DNA of 64,000 nucleotides from Halomonas sp. M20 (GTDB lineage Bacteria; Pseudomonadota; Gammaproteobacteria; Pseudomonadales; Halomonadaceae). The position numbers were made by a program, and so were the translations under genes. Below are positions 56,200 through 63,331 of the stretch, piece after piece. Location of the stretch: NCBI RefSeq assembly GCF_020622265.1, contig NZ_JACNMQ010000001.1, positions 1,116,001-1,180,000 of the forward strand, given 5' to 3'. Numbering within the stretch: the stretch's first letter is position 1; each line of letters starts with the position of its first letter. The notes beneath the pieces were generated by a model, which was not told the DNA's origin, did not search any database, and was given only the letters and a program-made list of their open reading frames with translations.

Positions 56200-56358
56200 C
56201 GAGAGTTTCCTGCCATAAGAGAAGTCCTTGAAGCTTGAAAGGCATCCTGAATCGCTATGCTTGGCATGGATGGTAGACTGATACCAACTCATGTTTCCGT
56301 GCTGGCTAAATCAACGTTACAGCCTAGCATTGGAGTCGACCTCGAATAATGGAGCCTT

Positions 56359-56901
56359 ATGAGCGATCAGCTTACCGATCTCGATCAACCAGAGAGCGAT
56401 GCCATTCCTCGCTGGTACTTGATTCAATGCAAGGGTGGTGAATCCTTTCGTGCCGCGGAGCACCTGAACAATCAGGACTACGAGGTATTTCATCCGGTGT
56501 TACAGGTACAAAAGAAACGTAACGGCAAGTTGCAATGGATCGATGAGCCATTATTTCCTTACTATCTGTTCATTCGCCTTGATCGCCTGGCCAGCAACTG
56601 GCGGCCCATTCGTTCGACCCGCGGCGTGCTCAGGCTGGTCAGCTTTGGCAACGAACCCATTCCTGTCGATGACGAACTCGTCGCTACCTTGCACGATAGT
56701 GCTCAAGAGACGACTCCATCGAATGGCAACGTCTACTTTCGCTCAGGTGAGGCCATCGAGATTACCGACGGGCCTTTTCGGGCACTGCAGGCGGTTTTCG
56801 AAAGCCAGAAAGGCGAAGAGCGTGCGATCGTACTGCTCAACATGCTGCAGGGTCAGCAGCGTCTGGAAGTGCCCGTTCGCCATCTACGCCGTTCCGAATA
56901 A
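56359..56901 (+). CDS. rfaH: Transcription antiterminator RfaH
   Basis: NusG paralogue that binds RNA polymerase paused at ops sites and favours expression of long operons such as LPS, capsule or conjugation genes. The NusG N-terminal fold is clear: RWYLIQCKGGESFRAAEHL, EPLFPYYLFIRL and RSTRGVLRLVSFGNEP. The C-terminal KOW-type domain includes GPFRALQAVFES. 180 residues with a 15-residue N-terminal extension. Low similarity to NusG in the C-terminal half favours RfaH. No ops element was searched for outside the window. Confidence 0.93.
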   Translation: MSDQLTDLDQPESDAIPRWYLIQCKGGESFRAAEHLNNQDYEVFHPVLQVQKKRNGKLQWIDEPLFPYYLFIRLDRLASNWRPIRSTRGVLRLVSFGNEPIPVDDELVATLHDSAQETTPSNGNVYFRSGEAIEITDGPFRALQAVFESQKGEERAIVLLNMLQGQQRLEVPVRHLRRSE

Positions 56902-56919
56902 TCTCGCAAGGAAGCTACT

Positions 56920-57429
56920 ATGACCATTGCCCCTCAGCACGTCGTGACGCTGCACTATACCTTACGTGACTCCGCCGGCAGCGTACTAGACGACTCATAT
57001 CAGCGCAATGAGCCCCTGCAGTATCTTCATGGGCACGACAACATCGTGCCCGGGCTTGAGCAGTCCCTGGATGGGCTTGCCAGTGGTGCTCGCACGACGA
57101 TCACACTGGCCCCGGCCCGAGCCTATGGCATTCGGGATGAAGCCTTGGTGCAGAAAGTGTCACGAAGCGCCTTCGAGGGGGCGGAAGAGCTGGTGCCGGG
57201 CAAGCGGTTTCAGGCTCAGGGGCCTGATGGACCCCGAATCGTCACCGTGATCGCCATTGACGACGATATCGTGACCGTGGATACCAACCATCCCCTGGCC
57301 GGAGAAACCCTGAGCTATAGCGTCGAGATATTGGATGTACGCAAGGCGACTCGAGCGGAACTGGCAAAGGGCCATCCGCTCAGCGAAGGTACTGAACATG
57401 CGCAAGTAGAAGATCGCAAGATTCCCTGA
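56920..57429 (+). CDS. FKBP-type peptidyl-prolyl isomerase, SlyD-like
   Basis: Catalyses cis-trans isomerisation of proline peptide bonds and may act as a chaperone. The FKBP domain with the inserted flap (IF) of SlyD is seen: VTLHYTLRDSAGSVLDDS, LQYLHGHDNIVPGLEQSLDGL, then FQAQGPDGPRIVTVIAIDDD and VDTNHPLAGETLSYSVEILDVRKAT (key NHPLAGETL). 169 residues. The His/Cys-rich metal tail of E. coli SlyD is absent, so nickel handling is unlikely. It follows rfaH by 18 bases with AAGGAAG upstream. FkpB (SlpA) is the alternative. Confidence 0.92.
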   Translation: MTIAPQHVVTLHYTLRDSAGSVLDDSYQRNEPLQYLHGHDNIVPGLEQSLDGLASGARTTITLAPARAYGIRDEALVQKVSRSAFEGAEELVPGKRFQAQGPDGPRIVTVIAIDDDIVTVDTNHPLAGETLSYSVEILDVRKATRAELAKGHPLSEGTEHAQVEDRKIP

Positions 57430-57482
57430 AACATGACTTCGGTCAATTGTTGTTACGCAATCGTTTGAGCTCGGTAAAAAAC

Positions 57483-57496
57483 TTGATTCAGGTCAA
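57483..57496 (+). promoter_or_regulatory. ANR/FNR-type binding site before the ccoM-like gene
   Basis: TTGATTCAGGTCAA matches the FNR/ANR consensus TTGAT-N4-ATCAA at 9 of 10 fixed bases. Two -10-like hexamers, TATCCT (57514-57519) and TACAGT (57519-57524), lie downstream; the second would centre the site near -41.5, the usual class II position. This predicts low-oxygen activation of the small gene at 57559. Confidence 0.65.
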
Positions 57497-57558
57497 GTTC
57501 AATGAGCCGCCCTTATCCTACAGTGAATTTATCGATTATGTGGAAGGGGGAACACGCC

Positions 57559-57675
57559 ATGTACTGGGATGATGCCGTCATTTTCGGGCTGGTGACTGTA
57601 GCGATGATGTTTGTCTTCATGGGCGGGTTCGTCACTTTCATCATTCAAGATCAAAAGCGTAAGGGGAAGCAGTGA
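57559..57675 (+). CDS. ccoM: Small single-TM protein resembling cbb3 oxidase subunit CcoM
   Basis: A 38-residue protein beginning MYWDDAVIFGLVTVAMM, with one TM helix (about 6-27) and a basic cytoplasmic end (QDQKRKGKQ). Size, the (F/Y)xD(N/D)xVI start and the TM pattern resemble CcoM, the small extra subunit of the cbb3-type cytochrome c oxidase of Pseudomonas stutzeri, which is encoded away from ccoNOQP. GGAAGGGGGA precedes the ATG. The ANR/FNR-type site upstream supports a microaerobic respiratory role. The assignment is by memory of the family and is moderate; no cbb3 structural genes are in the window. Confidence 0.65.
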   Translation: MYWDDAVIFGLVTVAMMFVFMGGFVTFIIQDQKRKGKQ

Positions 57676-57694
57676 TCGCGCTTACGCGGCATAG

Positions 57695-57718
57695 GCAATA
57701 GTGCGAGCAATAGTGCAA
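57695..57718. repeat. Two tandem 12-bp repeats
   Basis: GCAATAGTGCGA is followed directly by GCAATAGTGCAA, 11 of 12 bases identical, just after the ccoM-like gene. Probably a local duplication; no function is apparent. Confidence 0.6.
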
Positions 57719-57752
57719 GTTTGTCGTCAGGGGAGGGGCAATGCCCCTTTGT

Positions 57753-57778
57753 AGCCGGCCTTCGGGTCGGCTTTTTTA
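57753..57778 (+). terminator. Intrinsic terminator after the ccoM-like gene
   Basis: Stem AGCCGGCC / GGTCGGCT (one G-T pair) with a TTCG tetraloop and a run of six to seven T. A smaller hairpin AGGGGC-AAT-GCCCCT (57734-57748) precedes it. Confidence 0.88.
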
Positions 57779-57809
57779 TGCGCGTAATTTACCTGGCCTC
57801 AGAACGTCA

Positions 57810-59270
57810 TCAAGTCGGCGCGAAGTTCGGGGGCGTTGCTTCCCGGTATTGCTCGAGCCAGTCGAGAACGTGACCCACATCCATGGGGCGTGCAATCAAA
57901 TAGCCTTGTGCCTGATTGCAGCCGGCCTTGGTCAACAAGGCGAGCTGCTCGTGGGTTTCCACACCCTCGGCGACTACCTCAAGCCCGAAATCGTGTGCCA
58001 GTGCAATACTCGAATGCACGATCGTGGCATCTTCATGCTGCTTCGTTAGATTCATCACAAAGGATTTATCGATCTTGAGAACATCAAGGGGCAGGCGCCG
58101 CAACTGTGTCAGGGACGAATAGCCAGTGCCGAAATCGTCGATGGCGATAGTAACGCCTTCCTTACGCAACTTCTCGAGTAACAAAGCGACGGATTCAGGA
58201 TCGAGCATCATCATTTGTTCGGTGATCTCGAGCATCAATTGGGTCGGAGCAATGTGTCTACGATGCAGGCCGGCAAGTAGTTTCCGCGCGAGTTGCGGAT
58301 CGTCGAGATCAACGGCAGAAAGGTTGATCGCGATTTGCAGGGCATGCCCGCTTGTCTGCCAGGCGGCCATGTGATCCATTACTTGATCGATCAGCCATTG
58401 TCCGATAAGGGCCATGTGCCCCGAATGTACCGCAAGTGGCAGGAATTCATCCGGGTACAGCAACCCCAGTGTCGGATGTTGCCATTGGAGCAAGGCTTCA
58501 AAGCCAGTGACATCGCCACTGTCGAGCCGAATCTTGGGTTGGTACACCACCCTGAGTTGCTGATCCTGGACGGCGTCCACCAGGTCTCCCAACAACTGCT
58601 TTTCCCGGGCATGGCGATGATCGAGGCCACTTTGATAGACATGAAATCCCTCGCGGGAATGGCGTGCCTGAATCAATGCAATGGAAGAGCGATGCAGTAG
58701 TTGATGCGCATCCCTGCCATTGTCCGGGCTTTGCAGCACCGCCATGGAGATGGTTGGAATCAGTGACGTGCCCGAAAGCTTCAATGGCTGGCTCAATTGC
58801 TCTCGCAGGCGTTCGAGCAAGGTATTGTTCACGAAAGGCGGTGCCACCAATAGCAAGAATTCGTTACCGCACAGGCGATAGAGGCGTCCGTGATGATATT
58901 GCAGGCGGACGAGGCGATGAGTCAGGGCTACCAGCAGTTGATCGCCAATATCGTGACCTAACGTCTTGTTGATACGGTTGATATTGTCGATGCTTAGACG
59001 GATTACGAGAAAGGCACGATCCGCGGCGATCAGTTTTTGTATTTCATGATGAGCGAGGCTATGAGTGCCGATGCCCGTCAGGGGGTCGGTCTGTCGATGT
59101 TGCAGATGAGTAAGCAGCGTAAAAAAACGATTTTGCAGTCGGCCGACATGTTTTTCATGAGACGGATGGCGCCAAGCTGAACGCAATAGCTTTTCGGCCC
59201 CACGACTGACCCATAAAGCCAGGAATAGAAGAAAAAGCCCGATAAGACGAATTAGCACCGTGACAATCAC
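57810..59270 (-). CDS. c-di-GMP phosphodiesterase with degenerate GGDEF and intact EAL
   Basis: A 486-residue protein with one N-terminal TM segment (about 4-20), a short linker, a GGDEF domain and an EAL domain. The cyclase motif reads CGNEF in RLCGNEFLLL, so synthesis is unlikely and the domain may only bind GTP or serve as a fold. The EAL domain keeps the catalytic set: FEALL, INLSAVDL, LEITEQ, IDDFGTGYSSL, LKIDKSFV and VAEGVET. It should hydrolyse c-di-GMP to pGpG at the inner membrane. The GTG start at 59270 has no clear Shine-Dalgarno sequence, so the exact start is uncertain. No sensory domain beyond the TM is seen. Confidence 0.88.
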   Translation of the reverse strand: MIVTVLIRLIGLFLLFLALWVSRGAEKLLRSAWRHPSHEKHVGRLQNRFFTLLTHLQHRQTDPLTGIGTHSLAHHEIQKLIAADRAFLVIRLSIDNINRINKTLGHDIGDQLLVALTHRLVRLQYHHGRLYRLCGNEFLLLVAPPFVNNTLLERLREQLSQPLKLSGTSLIPTISMAVLQSPDNGRDAHQLLHRSSIALIQARHSREGFHVYQSGLDHRHAREKQLLGDLVDAVQDQQLRVVYQPKIRLDSGDVTGFEALLQWQHPTLGLLYPDEFLPLAVHSGHMALIGQWLIDQVMDHMAAWQTSGHALQIAINLSAVDLDDPQLARKLLAGLHRRHIAPTQLMLEITEQMMMLDPESVALLLEKLRKEGVTIAIDDFGTGYSSLTQLRRLPLDVLKIDKSFVMNLTKQHEDATIVHSSIALAHDFGLEVVAEGVETHEQLALLTKAGCNQAQGYLIARPMDVGHVLDWLEQYREATPPNFAPT

Positions 59271-59628
59271 GCTAGTGTAGCGTTTTGACTGTCAGACGAG
59301 AAAATGACCAAACGCATTCAAATCGCTCTCGTAATATCTAGTTGATGTTGATGGTTACTCAGCAATACTGGGTACTATTTACTGGTGTCGCGCTGAGGAT
59401 GTACACGCTGTATCAGACAACAGCTACCTGCGTTGGTGCCAATTAGGTCAATAAACGGTGTTGTTTGTTCTCAATGGTCCTTGCTCAACTCTAGGCTTTA
59501 CCCGAAAAGTATCTGCGCTTGTCTATGTGCCGTTAAAGATTGACTCAATAAGCTCACTTACACCGCGTACACTCCGCTCTTTTTGCCAGCCCGTCACGCA
59601 GATTGAGATTGGCATCGAACAGGTCATG
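59271..59628. other. Intergenic, no supported gene
   Basis: Separates the globin operon end from the upstream region of the GGDEF-EAL gene. On the minus strand a 34-codon frame opens at 59627, directly after the globin stop, but has no ribosome-binding site. No terminator with a clear T-run was found. It probably contains the promoter of the gene ending at 57810. Confidence 0.5.
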
Positions 59629-60072
59629 TCACTGCGCGACGATATCGGCATTCATCGGCGCCAGTTTGCCGAGCAACCGGTTCTGGGCCGCCAGGGGGAC
59701 GTCATTTGCTTCAAAGGCATGGATCAGGTTCTCGACTAGCGAATTGAATTCGGCTTGAGTGTAGTTCTTGCCGCGATGGGATTCGCGCATGCTGTCACCA
59801 GTGTAGACGCAGGGCCCGCCACTGAGCATGCAGAACTGCTCGTTGAGCATGCGCTGCAGGCGCGAAATGTCGGCGTCGGCAAAGCGGACCACGATGCGTT
59901 CATCGTTGGCTATGTTGACCAGAAGATCCTCGACGATAGCGGCGATACCCGCCTTTTCGCCGAGGGCATTGTAGGTCCAGGAGGACGTTTCGTCATCACT
60001 GGCATGAGCCGTGAGCGTACAGATGGCGAGCAGGAGTGGGGCGGTCAGACGGCGCCAGATCATTGTCGTCAT
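59629..60072 (-). CDS. Exported group 1 truncated hemoglobin
   Basis: A 147-residue globin of the TrHbN class with a signal peptide (about residues 1-24, cleavage after AHA). The 2-over-2 globin pattern is visible: AIVEDLLVNIANDERI, the FCMLSGGPCVYTG turn, proximal His99 in MRESHRG, and LIHAFEANDVPLAAQNRLLGKLAP at the end. Cys81 and Cys88 could form a disulfide or bind heme-related ligands in the periplasm. Such globins bind O2 or NO; a periplasmic one is unusual. GGAGA lies 7 bases before the ATG. It is the last gene of a four-gene unit, 26 bases after the DUF3034 gene. Confidence 0.87.
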   Translation of the reverse strand: MTTMIWRRLTAPLLLAICTLTAHASDDETSSWTYNALGEKAGIAAIVEDLLVNIANDERIVVRFADADISRLQRMLNEQFCMLSGGPCVYTGDSMRESHRGKNYTQAEFNSLVENLIHAFEANDVPLAAQNRLLGKLAPMNADIVAQ

Positions 60073-60098
60073 GCTGGTTTCTCCATGGTGTTCGTTCG

Positions 60099-60944
60099 TT
60101 AATAGGCGACTTGCAGGGACAGATAGCCGCCTTGTTGATCATCGAGTCCAGCGATACTGCCGAGATCGATCCAGGCCGCGGTCAAAGACAGATGCTTGTT
60201 GGGTACGAAAGCGACAAACACATCCTTCCATTCTTCTTCCTCCGCGAAGCTAAGCTGATCGGGCTTCTGGCGATACTCGAACCCCGCAAGCCAGCGTGGG
60301 GTCACGAAGATGCCTAGTGAGCCCTCCACTACCAGTTCTCGGGAGTCGTTGAGATCACCTCCAAAGCCCAGTAGTCCACCCTGATTGGCCTGGGTGCTGC
60401 GCAGGGTCGTGTTGAGTAGTAGATTGCGTCCAGCCACGGCATCGAAGAACAGCTTGCTGCCGGCCAGGTAGATATCGGTGCCACTGTCATCTCGAGCGCC
60501 TACAGCTCGAGGTAGACTGAAATCATCGAGACGCTTGTGCTGAACGCCGAGGCTCCATTGTCCCCAGGGGTGATAGAGTACATCTCCGAACAGACGCGCC
60601 TTGGCGCCGATAATATCCTGTTCGAGCTTGCCGCCCAGCGTATCCAGCGCCAGATGCTGGCGAGCGAAGGAAATCTCCAGGCGGTTATAGAGATTGAGGG
60701 CCACGCCCTTCACATCTAGTGTGTAGTCGTCGATGCCAGCACGGCTGGCGGCAGCGGTGATGCCGAGACCATTGTCACTGGTCGTGCCATGTAGCACACC
60801 CCAAGGTACCAGGCCGCCACCAGCGGAGCCCTCGATCTGAGTCACCCCGCCGGTCGCCAGAATCCGGTCGCCGGCATAGGCATTGGTGAGACCGGTAAGG
60901 CCTAGTATGAAAGTGAAGAAGAGTCTTTTCGCGCTGAAAGGCAT
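60099..60944 (-). CDS. DUF3034 family protein, probable outer-membrane beta-barrel
   Basis: A 281-residue exported protein of unknown function. A signal peptide covers about 1-24 (FFTFILGLTGLTNAYA). The DUF3034 opening is clear: ATGGVTQIEGSAGGGLVPW, then GLGITAAASRAGIDDYTLDVKG (key DDYTLDVKG), and NRLEISFARQHLAL. Alternating hydrophobic strands and a terminal aromatic-ending strand (GGYLSLQVAY) suggest an outer-membrane beta-barrel (inference). The ATG at 60944 was chosen to give the signal peptide; the frame opens further up. It begins 14 bases after the GGDEF-EAL receptor gene. Confidence 0.85.
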   Translation of the reverse strand: MPFSAKRLFFTFILGLTGLTNAYAGDRILATGGVTQIEGSAGGGLVPWGVLHGTTSDNGLGITAAASRAGIDDYTLDVKGVALNLYNRLEISFARQHLALDTLGGKLEQDIIGAKARLFGDVLYHPWGQWSLGVQHKRLDDFSLPRAVGARDDSGTDIYLAGSKLFFDAVAGRNLLLNTTLRSTQANQGGLLGFGGDLNDSRELVVEGSLGIFVTPRWLAGFEYRQKPDQLSFAEEEEWKDVFVAFVPNKHLSLTAAWIDLGSIAGLDDQQGGYLSLQVAY

Positions 60945-60958
60945 AGATGTCGCTCTGT

Positions 60959-63310
60959 TCAGGTTGGCGTGGGCAGCAGCACGACATCCCCGTCCACGCA
61001 TCGACGATCATGCTCACGCTGCCAGGGGAGAACCGCCTCGGCGGGCATGGGTTTGGCGATGCCATAGCCTTGGGCATAGTCGCAACCGAGTGCGGCAAGA
61101 CGCTTGAGCGTGACGATGTTTTCGACACCCTCGGCAACCAGTTCGAGCCCCAGGTTGTGGCCCATTTCGACGGTGGATCTGACGATAACCTCGTCATTCG
61201 GCTGTTGGTGCATATGCATGACGAAGGATTTATCGATCTTGAGCTCGCTGACCGGCATTCGCTTGAGCTGCGCCAGGGATGAATAGCCGGTTCCATAGTC
61301 GTCGATCGCCAGTTCGAGGCCGGCGTCACGCAACTGCATGAGCAACGCGATCGCCCGAGATGGTTCGTGCATCACCGCACTTTCGGTGATTTCTAGCCGT
61401 AGTTGGGCTGCCGGGATTGCATGGTGTGCGAGGCATTCGCGTAACTGCGCCGGCAATTCGTCGTTGCGAAGGTCCTCTGCCGAGAGATTGATGGCGACAT
61501 TGACGACGACCCCTTCCCGGCGCCAGGCGCTCAACTGGTGCAGTACGGTCGTCATCAGCCAGGCGGTTAGCAAGTCGATGTTGCCGGATTGCTCGGCGAG
61601 GGTGATGAATTCGTCCGGCGGAACGAAGCCGAGCTTAGGATGGTGCCAGCGGGCCAGAGCCTCGTACTGACGTACCCGACCACAATTTATGTCGATTTGG
61701 GGCTGGTAATACAGGCAGAGCTGGCCATCGCGTAGAGCCCTGGGCAGGTCGTGAATGATCTGCAACTGACGTTGATGATGTTCGTCGCTACCTGGCACAT
61801 AACGCAGCGCCATGGTGTGCGTTTCCTTGGCCTGATACAGAGCGATGTCCGAACGGCGTAGCAGCTGCGCAGGAGTATCGCCATGTTCGGGGCTGGCCAC
61901 TTCGCCGATCGAGATCTTCAGCGTGACCTGAGTATCGGCGGTCATCAGTGGCTCGCGCATTAGTGAGCCGAACCGTGCCATCATGCGGCCTGGAGCTTGA
62001 TCCCCGGTTATCAGTAGCACGAATTCGTCGCCGCCGAAGCGATAGGACTGAATGTCCGATTGTTCCAAGAGACGCTGCGCTACCCCTATCAGCACCTGAT
62101 CGCCCATGGCATAGCCGAGGATATCGTTTATTTGCTTGAAGTCATTGATGTTCAGGCGCAGTAGCGTGAAGGGACTTCGCTGCGAGACGAGCTCGGCGAT
62201 ATCCTGTTCCGCCGTGGTGCGGTTGGGCAGACCGGTGAGTGAATCATGACGCGACTGATACAACAGCTGTGCCTCGCGCCGATCCAGGCTTTGCTGCATG
62301 GTTGCCAGCGTATTGGCGAGCAGTGCGAACTCGCCCTTTACTGCAGGCTTGACGTCGGCGGCTCTCTCTCCTAAGCCGATACGACGTGCCATTTCGGCCA
62401 GGCGCTGAATAGGCCGGCTGATCATGCGGGCGCTAGTCACTGCAATCATGGAGGTAACCAGCCAGGCGAGTGAGAAGATGATCAGCAGCTGAACCTTGAG
62501 TTCCTGGAAGGGCGCCATGAGAATCTGGCGGGAAGTCTGCAGCACGGCGAAGATACTGCTGTCGTTTTGCCGTGCAAGGGTATAAGCCATCATCAGTGTT
62601 TCACCATCGTGGGTGAAACGCGGCCCGTCGACGAAATCCCCATTGCGGATACGGGACTCGAGCGACAACAGCATCTGTTGCTGCCGGGCGTCGAGAGTGG
62701 TGACGATATGCGGCGGTGTTTTGTCGTCGTCATAGGTGACGAAGGACACATCGTGACGAGTCAGCGAGCCAAGTGATTTCGCCAACGGTGAATCGAGCAT
62801 GAAGCCCATGCCCACCCAGGCGATCAGGTTGGGTGCATACACGGGACTGAGTACCAACTGGTAGGGCGTATTGCCCAGCATGACGATACCGGCGCTGCCA
62901 TTGTCGTGCTGAGCCTCTTGCCATAGTGCATCGAAGGGCAATCGGGAACCGATACCGAGGTTGCGATGGCTGTTGGCCTGCAGAACACCCTCGATATCCG
63001 TCAGCATGACCAGATCGGCGCCGATACGTTCGCCATGATTGGCCAGCACCGAGTCGATGGTGCGGCGATCGACGGTGGCGATGGCGGACTTGAAGCCGAA
63101 GTCTGCAGACAGCAATGCGACATTGTCACGCAGCTGTGCGCTGCGTATCGATAGCATGCGTTCCAGCACCCGTGCGCCTACCTGTAACTCCTGACTCCCT
63201 CGTTCCAGCGCCGCATCACTGGCGGTACGCAGCATGGCCGTAGCCGTGGCCAGTTGAGCCAGGATCAGCAGAATGGTCATGATGAGGATCAGACGAACAC
63301 GGAAGCTCAC
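60959..63310 (-). CDS. Membrane receptor with sensor, HAMP, GGDEF and EAL domains
   Basis: A 783-residue c-di-GMP enzyme. TM1 (about 7-25), a periplasmic double-CACHE-like sensor (about 30-275), TM2 (about 278-298), HAMP, GGDEF (FGGDEFVLL intact, no RxxD inhibitory site five residues upstream) and EAL (YEALARW, INLSAEDL, LEITES, IDDYGTGYSSL, LKIDKSFV, VAEGVEN; catalytic set complete). It could both make and break c-di-GMP, with the direction set by the periplasmic signal. The GTG at 63310 has AGGAG 8 bases upstream. It lies 21 bases after the cupredoxin-like gene and 14 before the DUF3034 gene, so all are probably one operon. Confidence 0.93.
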   Translation of the reverse strand: MSFRVRLILIMTILLILAQLATATAMLRTASDAALERGSQELQVGARVLERMLSIRSAQLRDNVALLSADFGFKSAIATVDRRTIDSVLANHGERIGADLVMLTDIEGVLQANSHRNLGIGSRLPFDALWQEAQHDNGSAGIVMLGNTPYQLVLSPVYAPNLIAWVGMGFMLDSPLAKSLGSLTRHDVSFVTYDDDKTPPHIVTTLDARQQQMLLSLESRIRNGDFVDGPRFTHDGETLMMAYTLARQNDSSIFAVLQTSRQILMAPFQELKVQLLIIFSLAWLVTSMIAVTSARMISRPIQRLAEMARRIGLGERAADVKPAVKGEFALLANTLATMQQSLDRREAQLLYQSRHDSLTGLPNRTTAEQDIAELVSQRSPFTLLRLNINDFKQINDILGYAMGDQVLIGVAQRLLEQSDIQSYRFGGDEFVLLITGDQAPGRMMARFGSLMREPLMTADTQVTLKISIGEVASPEHGDTPAQLLRRSDIALYQAKETHTMALRYVPGSDEHHQRQLQIIHDLPRALRDGQLCLYYQPQIDINCGRVRQYEALARWHHPKLGFVPPDEFITLAEQSGNIDLLTAWLMTTVLHQLSAWRREGVVVNVAINLSAEDLRNDELPAQLRECLAHHAIPAAQLRLEITESAVMHEPSRAIALLMQLRDAGLELAIDDYGTGYSSLAQLKRMPVSELKIDKSFVMHMHQQPNDEVIVRSTVEMGHNLGLELVAEGVENIVTLKRLAALGCDYAQGYGIAKPMPAEAVLPWQREHDRRCVDGDVVLLPTPT

Positions 63311-63331
63311 GCTAGCTTCTCCTATTGGACA

